58,256 nt of DNA from Cellulomonas iranensis NBRC 101100 = JCM 18110 (GCF_001552375.1 NZ_BCRB01000017.1:1-58256); one strand, 5' to 3'; counted from the stretch's first letter, positions 41,940-51,048 are shown. Numbers and translations: made by a program. The notes: generated by a model from the letters alone, not told the origin.

Positions 41940-42515
41940 ATGGGACGCGCACCGACCTTCGACGCCGACGCCGTCGTGCGCGCGGCGCGCGACGTCTTCT
42001 GGGCGCACGGCTACGAGGACGCGTCGCTGCCTGCGCTCGAGGCCGCGACGGGCCTGAGCCGGTCGAGCATCTACCACGCGTTCGGCAGCAAGCGCGGCCT
42101 CTTCGACGCCGCCGTCGCGAGCTACCTCGCCGACGTCGTGCGCCCCCGCCTGCGCGTGCTCACCGCCGACCCCGTCGCCCCCGACGCGCTGGCGCGCTAC
42201 CTGCGCGGCCTGCGCGACGCGCTCACCGCCACCGGCTCGGCGGCCGCCGCGCACGGCTGCCTGCTGCTCAACGCGTCCGGCGCGCCCGTCGCCCACGACG
42301 CCGACGTGCGCGCGACCATCGCCGCCTACCGCGACGAGCTGCGCGCCGGCATCGGCCGCGGCGTCGACGCCGCGCACCCCGCCCTGCCGGACGACGAGCG
42401 TGCACGCCTCGCCGAGGCGTGCACCGCGCTCGTCGTCGCCGCGCTGCTCGTCGTGCGCGTCGACCCCGACGCGGCAGCCCGCTCGCTCGACGCCGCCCTG
42501 GGCCTCGCGGCCTGA
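41940..42515 (+). CDS. TetR-family regulator
   Basis: A 191-residue regulator: FWAHGYEDASLPALEAATGL, then SRSSIYHAFGSKRGLFDAAV is the DNA-binding region. HGCLLLNASGAP lies in the ligand domain, a motif common in the AcrR-like group. ATG at 41940. Probably represses the divergent DUF1304 gene and itself. Confidence 0.88.
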   Translation: MGRAPTFDADAVVRAARDVFWAHGYEDASLPALEAATGLSRSSIYHAFGSKRGLFDAAVASYLADVVRPRLRVLTADPVAPDALARYLRGLRDALTATGSAAAAHGCLLLNASGAPVAHDADVRATIAAYRDELRAGIGRGVDAAHPALPDDERARLAEACTALVVAALLVVRVDPDAAARSLDAALGLAA

Positions 42516-42527
42516 CCGCCCGCTCTC

Positions 42528-42547
42528 ACCCGCCTGACCAGGCGGGT
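42528..42547 (+). terminator. Terminator after TetR
   Basis: ACCCGCCT-GACC-AGGCGGGT, a perfect 8-bp stem 13 bases after the stop. The promoter-like TAGCCT (42575-42580) of the next gene lies downstream. Confidence 0.6.
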
Positions 42548-42623
42548 CGCCGCGCCGCCCGCTCCCGCTGACCGTAGCCTCGGGCGCACGTGCCACCCGG
42601 CACCGCGACGACGGGAGACGCGC

Positions 42624-43787
42624 ATGGGCCTGTTCGGACGACGCCGCGAGACGGCCGCCCCCCGACCCCCGGCAGCGCCACCGGCTCCCCCGGCGCCACC
42701 GGCCCGCGGCGCCGGCGCGCTGTGGGCCGACGGGTTCGGCCGCGCCGGCACCCGCGCGCTGCAGGTGCTCGCGGTCGTCGCCGTCGTCGCGGTCGCGGTC
42801 CTCGCGATCACGCGGCTCACGCTCATCGTCATCCCCGTGCTCGTCGCGCTCGTGCTCGCCGCCGCGATCAGCCCGCTCGTGTCGTGGCTGCGCCGCCGCG
42901 GCGCACCCTCGATGCTCGCGACGTGGGTGTCGCTCCTGGCGCTCGTCGGCGTGCTCACGCTCGTCGTGTGGGCGGTCGTCCGCGCGGTCGTCGCGCAGTG
43001 GGACGAGCTCGCCGACTCCGCGGTCGACGGCATCGCCGAGCTCCAGACGCTCGTGTCCGGGCTGCCGTTCGAGATCACCGACGCGCAGGTCCGCGAGGCG
43101 CAGGACGCGCTGCAGGGGCTGCTCGCGTCCGACGCCGTCGGCGCGGGCGCCCTGGCCGGGCTGTCGGCGACCGCGAACTTCGTCACCGGGTTCTTCCTCA
43201 TGGTCGTCGTGCTGTTCTTCTTCCTCAAGGACGGCCCGCGCATCTGGGAGTTCCTGCTGCGGCCGTTCGAGGGCGAGCGCTACGAGCGCGGGCGGCGGGT
43301 CGGCACCCGGACCGTGCAGACGCTCGGCGGCTACGTGCGGGGCACCGCGATCGTCGCGGCGGTCGACGCCGTGGGCATCGGCATCGGCCTCGCGGTCGTC
43401 GGGGTGCCGCTCGTGCTCCCGCTGTCGGTGCTCGTGTTCCTGCTCGCGTTCATCCCGCTGGTCGGGGCGACCCTCGCGGGCGCCCTGGCCGCCTTGGTCG
43501 CGCTCGTGGCGCTCGGGCCCGTGCAGGCGCTCGTCGTCGTCGCCGTGGTCGTGGCGGTCAACCAGCTCGAGGGCAACCTGCTGCAGCCCGTCGTCATGGC
43601 CCGCTCGCTGCAGCTGCACCCCCTGGTCATCCTCGTCGCGCTGACCGCGGGCACCGTGCTCGCGGGCATCACGGGCGCCGTGCTGGCCGTGCCGATCGCG
43701 GCGTCGGTCTGGGGTGCCGTGCAGGTGTGGGACGGGCCCGGAACGCCCGCGCGGTTCGCGCGCAGGAAGCGACCCGAGACGGTCTGA
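42624..43787 (+). CDS. AI-2E-family transporter
   Basis: A 387-residue membrane protein of the AI-2E exporter (TqsA/YdbI) family. A Pro/Ala head (about 30 residues) precedes the helices. Family regions are LIVIPVLVALVLAAAISPLV, ETVR-type loop GGYVRGTAIVAAVDAVGIGI, and NQLEGNLLQPVVMARSLQLH. Members export small molecules or ions; AI-2 transport is not implied. GGGAG precedes the ATG. Confidence 0.88.
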   Translation: MGLFGRRRETAAPRPPAAPPAPPAPPARGAGALWADGFGRAGTRALQVLAVVAVVAVAVLAITRLTLIVIPVLVALVLAAAISPLVSWLRRRGAPSMLATWVSLLALVGVLTLVVWAVVRAVVAQWDELADSAVDGIAELQTLVSGLPFEITDAQVREAQDALQGLLASDAVGAGALAGLSATANFVTGFFLMVVVLFFFLKDGPRIWEFLLRPFEGERYERGRRVGTRTVQTLGGYVRGTAIVAAVDAVGIGIGLAVVGVPLVLPLSVLVFLLAFIPLVGATLAGALAALVALVALGPVQALVVVAVVVAVNQLEGNLLQPVVMARSLQLHPLVILVALTAGTVLAGITGAVLAVPIAASVWGAVQVWDGPGTPARFARRKRPETV

Positions 43788-43860
43788 CGTCGTCCGCACC
43801 CCTCGACCGGCGACGGCGAGCAGCCCGGGCTAGCGTCGGCAGCACCCACCAGGAGGTGCC

Positions 43861-44004
43861 ATGAGCAGCCCGATCCCCGACCCCGGCGCCGTGCCGGACG
43901 CGCCGAACTTCGACGACCTCCCGACGAACGACGAGCCCGACCCGCGCGAGCCGGTCCCGCCGCCCCCGTCGGCCGACGACCCGGAGCCGACCGAGCACGG
44001 CTGA
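43861..44004 (+). CDS. Small acidic, proline-rich protein
   Basis: A 47-residue ORF: it begins MSSPIPDPGAVPDAPNFDDL and ends EPTEHG. AGGAGG at good distance from ATG, and TAGCGT at 43831-43836 as -10, support a real gene. Intrinsically disordered by composition. No family known to me. Confidence 0.6.
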   Translation: MSSPIPDPGAVPDAPNFDDLPTNDEPDPREPVPPPPSADDPEPTEHG

Positions 44005-44037
44005 CGCGTCGCGCGACCGCCCGGACCGGCCCGGCCG

Positions 44038-44562
44038 TCAGCGGGTCGCGTCGCCCGTCGGCGCGTCCGAGCCCTCCGGCGGGTCCGGGATCAGCGCGAG
44101 CGCGGCCGCGACCCCGCCCATCACGAGTCCCGTGCGGGTGTGCGCCCAGCGGGCACCCGCGACGCGACGCGTCTCGGCGCGGCGGTACAGCCACCGCTCG
44201 GTCGCCACGGTCGCCCACACGCTGCCCGCCATGACGGCGGCCCCGACGCCCGCGATCACGGCCTGCTTGCGGGCGGGCAGCGAGCGGAACGTCGGCGCGG
44301 GCGCGCCGTCGCCGGGGGCCTCGACCTCGTCGGCGGCGTCCTGCCAGGTCAGCGACGTGAGCGGCGTCGGCTCGGCGGTGCGCTTGTGCTGCCACGTGGC
44401 GCGCGCGTCGGGCAGCGTGGCCGCCGTGGCGACGAGCAGCAGCGCCGCCTTGGCCCAGCCGCGCGCCGTGCGCGAGCGGATCACGTCGGGCGTCGCGTAG
44501 TAGGCCGCGGTCGCGGCACCCCCCACGGTCGCGGCGAGCAGGCGGGCGGGCGTCGGGCTCAT
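44038..44562 (-). CDS. Hypothetical membrane protein
   Basis: A 174-residue protein with about three or four hydrophobic stretches (LLAATVGGAATAAYYATPDV; AVIAGVGAAVMAGSVWATV; GLVMGGVAAALALIPDPPEG). ATG at 44562. No domain recognised. Leftward, convergent with the small acidic ORF. Confidence 0.65.
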   Translation of the reverse strand: MSPTPARLLAATVGGAATAAYYATPDVIRSRTARGWAKAALLLVATAATLPDARATWQHKRTAEPTPLTSLTWQDAADEVEAPGDGAPAPTFRSLPARKQAVIAGVGAAVMAGSVWATVATERWLYRRAETRRVAGARWAHTRTGLVMGGVAAALALIPDPPEGSDAPTGDATR

Positions 44563-44701
44563 GCGGGGGCTCCCTGGGTCCTCGGCGGGTCCACCGGTGA
44601 CGTGCTCCCGGCGGTCTCGCCCCTCCCAACGGGCGGACCCGCCCGCCGGGTTCCCCCGGGGGGCGGGGCTGCGCGCGGCGCGACCCTGCGATGCTGGGGC
44701 G

Positions 44702-45088
44702 ATGACCCGGTGCCCCTGCTCCAGCGGCCTGCCGTTCGACGAGTGCTGCGGCCCCCTGCACGCGGGCGACCGCACGGCCGGCACCGCCGAGCAGCTCATG
44801 CGGTCGCGGTTCAGCGCGTTCGCCGTCGGTGACGCGGCGTACCTGCGCCGCACGTGGCACGCGGCCACGCGCCCGGCGCACCTCGACCTCGACGACGACG
44901 TGCGCTGGTACCGGCTCGACGTGCTCGCGACCGCCGGCGGCGGCGTCTTCGACACGACTGGCACGGTCGAGTTCGAGGCGTTCTGGCGCTCGCCAGGCGG
45001 GCGCGGGTCGATGCGCGAGGTCAGCCGGTTCCGCCGCGGCCCGGACGGCTGGCAGTACGTCGACGGGGACGTGCGCGCACCCGCCTGA
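44702..45088 (+). CDS. YchJ/UPF0225-family protein with SEC-C motif
   Basis: A 128-residue protein. CPCSSGLPFDECCGPLH is the N-terminal SEC-C zinc motif, then TAEQLMRSRFSAFAVGDAAY and the NTF2-like body (VEFEAFWRSPG; REVSRFRRGPDGWQYVDGD). Normal length. Function unknown. ATG at 44702. Confidence 0.88.
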   Translation: MTRCPCSSGLPFDECCGPLHAGDRTAGTAEQLMRSRFSAFAVGDAAYLRRTWHAATRPAHLDLDDDVRWYRLDVLATAGGGVFDTTGTVEFEAFWRSPGGRGSMREVSRFRRGPDGWQYVDGDVRAPA

Positions 45089-45097
45089 CGCCCGCGG

Positions 45098-46744
45098 TCA
45101 GTCCGGCCGGACCTCGGTCACGACGCCGTCCTCGACGTGCCAGCGGCGCGTCAGCCGCACGGTGTCGAGCATGCGTCGGTCGTGCGTGACCAGCAGGACC
45201 GTGCCGTCGAACGACTCCAGGGCCTGCTCGAGCTGCTCGATCGCGGGCAGGTCCAGGTGGTTGGTCGGCTCGTCGAGGACGAGCAGGTTGACGCCACGAG
45301 CCTGCAGCAGCGCGAGCGCGGCGCGCGTGCGCTCGCCCGGCGACAGCGACGACGCGGGCCGCCCCACCTGGTGCCCCGTGAGCCCGAACTTCGCGAGCAG
45401 CGTGCGCACGTCGGCGGTCGGCCAGTCGGGGACCTCGCGTGCGAACGCGTCACCGACGGGCTCGTCGCCCTCGAACACCGCGCGGGCCTGGTCGACCTCG
45501 CCGACCAGCACGCCCGACCCGAGCGACGCCGCGCCCTCGTCCGGCGCCAGCCGCCCCAGCAGCAGGCCGAGCAGCGTCGACTTGCCCGACCCGTTGGGCC
45601 CGGTCACCGCGACGCGGTCCTGCCGGTCGAGCTGCAGGTCGACCGGCCCGAGCGTGAAGTCCCCGCGGCGCACCACGGCGCCGCGCGCGGTCGCGACGAC
45701 CTCGCCCGAGCGCGGGGCCGTCGCGATCGTCATGCGCAGCTGCCACTCCTTGCGCGGCTCGTCGACGACCTCGAGCCGCTCGATCAGGCGGTCGGTCTGG
45801 CGGGCCTTGGCGGCCTGCTTCTCGGCCACCTCGCCGCGGTGGTGCTTGACGTGCTTGTCGCCGTCGGTGGCCTTGCGGCGCGCGTTGCGCACGCCCTTCT
45901 CCATCCACGCGCGCTGCGTGCGGGCCCGCGCGGCGAGCTGGTCGCGCCGCGCGGCGTAGTCCTCGTACGCCTCGCGTGCGTGCCGGCGCGCCGTCGAGCG
46001 CTCGTCGAGGTACGCGTCGTACGAGCCGCCGTAGGTGGCGACGCGCTGCAGGGACCGGTCGATCTCGACGACGGTCGTCACGGTCCGGGCCAGGAACTCG
46101 CGGTCGTGGCTGACCACCACGATCGGCGCCTGCGCGCGCTCCACGAACTCCTCCAGCCGGTCGAGGCCGTCGGCGTCGAGGTCGTTGGTCGGCTCGTCGA
46201 GCAGGTACAGGTCGAACCGCGAGAGCAGCAGCGCCGCGAGACCGACGCGCGCGGCCTGCCCGCCGGACAGCGCGGTCATCGGCAGGGCGAGGTCGACCGC
46301 GAGACCCAGGTCGTCGGCGACGACGCCGAGCCGCGCGTCGAGGTCGGCGCCGCCCAGCGACGTCCAGCGCTCGAGCGCGTCGGTGAACGCGTCGGCCGCA
46401 CCGGCCGCGTCGGCCGCGAGCGCGTCGGCGGCGGCGTCCATCGCGGCCTGCGCGGCGGCGACGCCCGTGCGCCGCTCGAGGAACGTCCGCACGGACTCGT
46501 CGTCGCGTCGCTCGACCTCCTGCACGAGGTACCCGACCTGCGCGGTCGCGGGCGAGAGCTGCACCGACCCCGCCTCGGGCGCGCGCTGCCCGGCCAGGAT
46601 CCGCAGCAGCGTCGTCTTGCCCGCGCCGTTGGGCCCGACGAGCCCCACGACGTCCCCCGGCGCGACCACCAGGTCCAGGCCCGAGAACAGCTCGCGGTCG
46701 CCGAACGCCGCGGCGACGCCACGGACCTGCAGGGTCGCACTCAT
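45098..46744 (-). CDS. ABC-F family ATP-binding protein
   Basis: A 548-residue protein with two ABC domains and no membrane part. Walker A GPNGAGKTT and GPNGSGKST, signatures LSGGQ and LSPGE, Walker B LLDEPTNDLD and VLDEPTNHLD. A charged inter-domain helix (RRDQLAARARTQRAWMEKGV; KHVKHHRGEVAEKQAA) is present. ABC-F proteins act on the ribosome (resistance or translation factors). Which subfamily cannot be settled. ATG at 46744; divergent from a methyltransferase gene. Confidence 0.9.
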   Translation of the reverse strand: MSATLQVRGVAAAFGDRELFSGLDLVVAPGDVVGLVGPNGAGKTTLLRILAGQRAPEAGSVQLSPATAQVGYLVQEVERRDDESVRTFLERRTGVAAAQAAMDAAADALAADAAGAADAFTDALERWTSLGGADLDARLGVVADDLGLAVDLALPMTALSGGQAARVGLAALLLSRFDLYLLDEPTNDLDADGLDRLEEFVERAQAPIVVVSHDREFLARTVTTVVEIDRSLQRVATYGGSYDAYLDERSTARRHAREAYEDYAARRDQLAARARTQRAWMEKGVRNARRKATDGDKHVKHHRGEVAEKQAAKARQTDRLIERLEVVDEPRKEWQLRMTIATAPRSGEVVATARGAVVRRGDFTLGPVDLQLDRQDRVAVTGPNGSGKSTLLGLLLGRLAPDEGAASLGSGVLVGEVDQARAVFEGDEPVGDAFAREVPDWPTADVRTLLAKFGLTGHQVGRPASSLSPGERTRAALALLQARGVNLLVLDEPTNHLDLPAIEQLEQALESFDGTVLLVTHDRRMLDTVRLTRRWHVEDGVVTEVRPD

Positions 46745-46923
46745 GCCCCCATCCTGCCGGGCGGGCGCGTCGGGACCCGAACGCTTTGTGTCGGCCCGGC
46801 CGGCGCCCACCACCGCACCGCGGGTCGTCACGCGTCACGAGACCGAGGTCCCGTGGCCCTCCCGGGCGCACCGGTAGCGTCGCCGCACCCCCGGTCGTCG
46901 TCGCGGAAGCGCAGGTGCACGCC

Positions 46924-47676
46924 ATGCCCGGAACCGTCGGCCGCGGCCGCTCGATCCAGTCGGTCGACGACGTCCTCGCGCTGCTCGACCAGCTGTTCGA
47001 CGAGCGCGCCGACCGGTGGTCCGAGCGCGGTGGCACCGACTTCTGGGACCGGTTCTACGCCGACCGGCACCGACCGGTCCCCTTCTTCCGGGCCGTCCCC
47101 GACGAGTCCCTCGTCGCGTGGCACGCCGACGGGCGCCTGCCGCTCGGGCCCGGCACGCGCGTGCTGGAGCTCGGGTGCGGGCCGGGGCGCAACGCGGTGT
47201 GGCTCGCGCAGCAGGGCTGCAGGGTCGACGCGCTCGACCTCTCGGCGACGGCCGTGACGTGGGGCCGTGAGCGCGCCACGCAGGCGGGCGTCGACGTGCG
47301 GTTCGTGCGCACCGACGTCCTCACGTGGCGGACGGACCGGCCCTACGACCTCGTGGTCGACTCCGGCTGCTTCCACCACCTGCCGCCGCACCGCCGCGTG
47401 TCCTACCGCGCGCTGCTCGAGCGGACCCTCGCACCCGGTGGGCACCTGGGCATCGCGTGCTTCGCCGCGGGGCACGACGGCCGCGGCGGCACCGAGGCCG
47501 ACGACCTCGACCTGTACCGCGCGGGCGGCCTCAGCGGCGGGCTCGCGTACACCGCCGACGAGCTCCGGCGCTCGCTGGCCGGGCTCACCGAGGTCGAGCT
47601 GCGGCGCATGCGCACGGTGACGTCCGGGGACACGTTCGGCGAGGACTTCCTGTGGGCGGGCCTGTTCCGGCGGTGA
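46924..47676 (+). CDS. Class-I SAM-dependent methyltransferase
   Basis: A 250-residue methyltransferase. RVLELGCGPGRNAVWLAQQG is motif I, then VDALDLSATAVTWGRERA and VRFVRTDVLTWRTDRPYDLV. DFWDRFYADRHRPVPFF is conserved in this cytosolic subgroup. TAGCGT at 46875-46880 could be the -10 of a short leader. Substrate unknown. Confidence 0.88.
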   Translation: MPGTVGRGRSIQSVDDVLALLDQLFDERADRWSERGGTDFWDRFYADRHRPVPFFRAVPDESLVAWHADGRLPLGPGTRVLELGCGPGRNAVWLAQQGCRVDALDLSATAVTWGRERATQAGVDVRFVRTDVLTWRTDRPYDLVVDSGCFHHLPPHRRVSYRALLERTLAPGGHLGIACFAAGHDGRGGTEADDLDLYRAGGLSGGLAYTADELRRSLAGLTEVELRRMRTVTSGDTFGEDFLWAGLFRR

Positions 47677-47790
47677 CGTGACGCGTCCCACCCCCCGGCA
47701 GGCGTCGTCTGGGACCGAAGGACGAGGTCGAGGCCCAGGACGCGGGGCAGACTCCGAAGGCTCCGCCCCCGTGCAACACCGAGGAGTCCC

Positions 47791-48105
47791 GTGTCCGTCG
47801 CCGCTTCGCCGTCCCCGACCCCGCAGCACCGCGCCGCGGGCCTGCTGACCGTGCAGGTGGTCGCACCGGACGGCGTGCGCTGGTCGGGGAACGCGCGCGG
47901 CGTCACCGTGCCGTCGGTGTCCGGGTCGCTGGGCATCCTGCCGCGGCACGAGCCCGTCGCGGCCGTGCTGGCCGCGGGGGTCGTGCGGGTGCGGCCGGCC
48001 ACGGGCGACCCGGTCGAGGTCACGGTGACCGGCGGGTTCGTCGTGGTCGACGACGACGAGGTGTCGGTCCTCGCGGACGGGACCGTCGCGCCCGGGGACG
48101 CGTAG
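47791..48105 (+). CDS. ATP-synthase epsilon-like protein (orphan)
   Basis: A 104-residue protein with the beta-sandwich of F1 epsilon: LTVQVVAPDGVRWSGNARGV, SGSLGILPRHEPVAAVL and VEVTVTGGFVVVDDDEVSVL. The C-terminal helical arm is absent, as in many actinobacterial epsilon subunits. No other ATP-synthase gene is near, so it is either a displaced atpC or a divergent paralogue. GTG at 47791 with GAGGAG at short spacing. Confidence 0.75.
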   Translation: MSVAASPSPTPQHRAAGLLTVQVVAPDGVRWSGNARGVTVPSVSGSLGILPRHEPVAAVLAAGVVRVRPATGDPVEVTVTGGFVVVDDDEVSVLADGTVAPGDA

Positions 48106-48110
48106 CGCGG

Positions 48111-48494
48111 TCAGACCGGGTCGAGCCGCCGCCGCAGCAGGCAGAACTCGTTGCCCTCGGGGTCGGCCAGCACGTGCCACGTCGCGTCGGGACCCTGCCC
48201 CACGTCGACCGGTCGGGCACCGAGCGCGAGCAGCCGCTCGAGCTCGGCGGCCTGGTCACGGTCGGTGGGGCTCACGTCGACGTGCAGCCGCAGCTTCCCG
48301 GGCCGGGGCTGCTCGACGGGGCTGACGATGATCGTGGGCTGCGGCCCCCCGAACCCGGCGTCCGCGGGCCCGATCTCGATGCTGTCGTCGTCCTCCCGCC
48401 CCAGCTCGACGTAGCCGAGGACCTGGGACCAGAACGCCGCGAGACGCTCGTGGTCGGACGCCTCGAGGACCAGCTCGCTGATGCGGCACGCCAT
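48111..48494 (-). CDS. VOC-superfamily (glyoxalase-like) protein
   Basis: A 127-residue protein: ISELVLEASDHERLAAFWSQ, LRLHVDVSPTDRDQAAEL and LADPEGNEFCLLRRRL fit the glyoxalase/bleomycin-resistance fold of this small actinobacterial group. Metal/active residues include the ADPEGNEFC Glu. Substrate unknown. ATG at 48494. Convergent with the orphan epsilon-like gene. Confidence 0.88.
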   Translation of the reverse strand: MACRISELVLEASDHERLAAFWSQVLGYVELGREDDDSIEIGPADAGFGGPQPTIIVSPVEQPRPGKLRLHVDVSPTDRDQAAELERLLALGARPVDVGQGPDATWHVLADPEGNEFCLLRRRLDPV

Positions 48495-48608
48495 GCGGCC
48501 AGGGTAGGCAGGAGCCCCGCCGTCGGCGCGTCGGGCGAGCCCGGCGGTGCCTAATCGATTCCGACCGCACCGACCCCCGGGCGCGGCGCGCTCCCCCACC
48601 TACCGTGG

Positions 48609-48622
48609 TCGAAGCGCTCCCG
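48609..48622. promoter_or_regulatory. CelR/CebR-like operator in the cellulase promoter
   Basis: TCGAAGCGCTCCCG matches 11 of 14 positions of the known TGGGAGCGCTCCCA site of cellulose-response LacI regulators. It lies right after a TACCGT -10 (48601-48606), the place for repression by cellobiose-responsive CelR. A weaker second match (GCGCGCTCCC) ends at about 48595. Confidence 0.55.
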
Positions 48623-48694
48623 CCACGGCCAGTCCCCAGCGTCGGGGTGGCCCGCGGCGCGCACGTCACCCGTCGTCGCCACCAGAGGACAGCC

Positions 48695-50956
48695 ATGTCA
48701 CCGATCACCCGACGGCGCGCGCGGCGCCGCGCCTGGGCCGCGGGCCTCGCGGTCGCCACCGCGCTCACGGTCGCGGGCGTCACCGCCCCCGCGGCCGTCG
48801 CCGCACCCGACCCCGGCACGCCCGTCAAGGTCAACCAGGTCGCGTACGTGCCCGGCGTCGCGAAGGTCGCGACGCTCGTGAGCACGTCGACCACGCCCGT
48901 CGCGTGGACCCTGAAGGACGCGTCCGGGCGCACCGTCGCGCAGGGCACGTCGACCGTCAAGGGCGCCGACGCGTTGTCGGGCGACCGCACGCACCTCATC
49001 GACTTCTCGTCGTACGACACCGCCGGCACCGGCTACGTGCTGTCGGCGGGCGGCGCCAGCAGCCACCCGTTCGACATCTCGGCCGACCCGGTGAAGAAGC
49101 TGCGGTCCGACTCGCTCGCGTTCTTCTACCACCAGCGCTCGGGCATCGCGATCGAGGCGCAGTACGTCGGCAGCACGTACGCACGCGCCGCCGGGCACCT
49201 GGGCGTGGCGCCCAACCAGGGCGACACGAGCGTGCCGTGCCGGCAGTCGTGCGGGTACAGCCTGGACGTGCGCGGCGGCTGGTACGACGCGGGCGACCAC
49301 GGCAAGTACGTCGTCAACGGCGGCATCGCGACGTGGCAGCTGCAGAACACGTACGAGCGCACGCTGCACGTCGCGGGTGCCGACCGCGCGGCGCTGGGCG
49401 ACGGCAAGGCCGCGATCCCGGAGCGCACCAACGGGGTCCCGGACGTGCTCGACGAGGCACGGTGGGAGGTCGAGTTCCTGCTGCGCATGCAGGTCCCCGC
49501 GGGCCGCACCGACGCCGGCATGGTGCACCACAAGATGCACGACGAGAACTGGACGGGCATCCCGACGATCCCCGCGCAGGACGCGCAGCGGCGCATCCTC
49601 GCGCCCGTGAGCACGGCGGCGACGCTCAACATGGCGGCCGTCGCGGCGCAGGCGTCGCGCCTGTGGGCGCCGTACGACGCGGCGTTCTCCGCGCGGGCGC
49701 TGTCGGCCGCGCGCACCGCGTACGCCGCGGCCAAGGCGAACCCGAACCGCATCGCGTCCGACGCGGACGGCACGGGCGGCGGCGCCTACGGCGACCCGTC
49801 GGTGACGGACGAGTTCTACTGGGCCGCGGCCGAGCTGTTCGCGACCACGGGCGAGGCCGCGTACCGCGCCGACGTCACGGGCTCGCCGTTCTACCGGGGC
49901 ACGAGCTTCGCGGAGCGCGGCTACGACTGGGGCTGGACCGGCGGGCTGGGCGACACGACGCTCGCGCTCGTCCCGACCGATCTGCCCGCGGCCGACGTGG
50001 CCGCGACGCGCGCCGCGATCGTGGCGTTCGCCGACGCGACGCTGGGCCGGCTCGCGAACCAGGCGTACCCCGCGCCCAACAACGCGGGCACCGTGTACTA
50101 CTGGGGCTCGAACGGCCAGGTCGTGAACAACGCGAACGCGCTGGCCCTCGCGTACGACTTCACGGGCCAGGCGAAGTACCGCACCGCGGTGTACGGCGCG
50201 CTGGACTACCTGCAGGGCCGCAACCCGCTCAACCAGTCGTACATCGCGGGCTACGGCGAGAACCCGGTGCGCAACGTGCACCACCGGTTCTGGGCGCACC
50301 AGGCCGACGCGTCGCTGCCCACGGCTCCCCCGGGGTCGCTCGCCGGCGGGCCCAACAGCGAGCTGCAGGACCCGCTCGCGGCCGCGCAGCTCGCGGGCTG
50401 CGCGCCGCAGAAGTGCTACGTGGACCACATCGAGGCGTACTCGGTGAACGAGGTGGCGATCAACTGGAACTCGGCGCTGGTGTGGCTGAGCACCTGGGCC
50501 GCCGAGCAGGCGGGCGGCACGACGCCCGAGCCGACGCCGACCCCGACGCCCACCGTCTCCCCCACGGCGACCCCCACCCCGACCCCCACGGTCACGCCGA
50601 CGCCGACCGTGTCGCCGACCCCGACCCCCACCCCGACCCCGTCGGCGTCCTGCCAGGTCACCTACTCAGCGAGCTCGTGGGGCTCGGGCCTCACCGCGGC
50701 CGTGACCGTGACCAACACGGGCTCGACCCCGTGGACGTCGTGGCGGCTCGGGTTCACGTTCCCCGGCAACCAGCAGGTGACGCAGGGCTGGAGCGCGACC
50801 TGGAGCCAGACGGGCGCCACGGTCACCGCGACCAACGCGGCCTGGAACGGCGCGCTCGCACCGGGCGGGTCGACGAGCCTGGGCTTCAACGGCTCGTACA
50901 GCGGCACCAACGCCGCACCGACGGGCTTCACGGTCAACGGGGCGGCCTGCTCCTGA
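48695..50956 (+). CDS. GH9 cellulase with CBM2
   Basis: A 753-residue secreted endo/exo-glucanase. Tat/Sec-like signal peptide (RRRARRRAWAAGLAVATALT ... AVAAAP, about 1-37), an Ig-like N-domain beginning VKVNQVAYVPG, and the GH9 domain: GGWYDAGDHGKYVVNGG carries the Asp pair near 198/201, NPVRNVHHRFW the catalytic-region His and DHIEAYSVNEVAINWN the general-acid Glu. A Pro/Thr linker precedes a family-2 cellulose-binding module (about 652-753, CQVTYSASSWGSG to GFTVNGAACS with paired end cysteines). ATG at 48695. Cleaves cellulose outside the cell; probably repressed by a CelR-type regulator. Confidence 0.95.
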   Translation: MSPITRRRARRRAWAAGLAVATALTVAGVTAPAAVAAPDPGTPVKVNQVAYVPGVAKVATLVSTSTTPVAWTLKDASGRTVAQGTSTVKGADALSGDRTHLIDFSSYDTAGTGYVLSAGGASSHPFDISADPVKKLRSDSLAFFYHQRSGIAIEAQYVGSTYARAAGHLGVAPNQGDTSVPCRQSCGYSLDVRGGWYDAGDHGKYVVNGGIATWQLQNTYERTLHVAGADRAALGDGKAAIPERTNGVPDVLDEARWEVEFLLRMQVPAGRTDAGMVHHKMHDENWTGIPTIPAQDAQRRILAPVSTAATLNMAAVAAQASRLWAPYDAAFSARALSAARTAYAAAKANPNRIASDADGTGGGAYGDPSVTDEFYWAAAELFATTGEAAYRADVTGSPFYRGTSFAERGYDWGWTGGLGDTTLALVPTDLPAADVAATRAAIVAFADATLGRLANQAYPAPNNAGTVYYWGSNGQVVNNANALALAYDFTGQAKYRTAVYGALDYLQGRNPLNQSYIAGYGENPVRNVHHRFWAHQADASLPTAPPGSLAGGPNSELQDPLAAAQLAGCAPQKCYVDHIEAYSVNEVAINWNSALVWLSTWAAEQAGGTTPEPTPTPTPTVSPTATPTPTPTVTPTPTVSPTPTPTPTPSASCQVTYSASSWGSGLTAAVTVTNTGSTPWTSWRLGFTFPGNQQVTQGWSATWSQTGATVTATNAAWNGALAPGGSTSLGFNGSYSGTNAAPTGFTVNGAACS

Positions 50957-50962
50957 GGGACG

Positions 50963-51020
50963 ACCCGGGGCGCTCCCCGGGGTGACGACGGCCGTCGGTC
51001 CTCCCGGACCGGCGGCCGTC
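50963..51020. terminator. Double hairpin terminator after the cellulase
   Basis: ACCCGGGG-CGCT-CCCCGGGG(T) at 50963-50983, then a 15-bp stem with one mismatch (50987-51001 with 51006-51020). Also serves the end of the leftward YcaQ-like gene. Confidence 0.7.
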
Positions 51021-51048
51021 GGCGTGCGCCGTGCGACCGCCCGACCCG

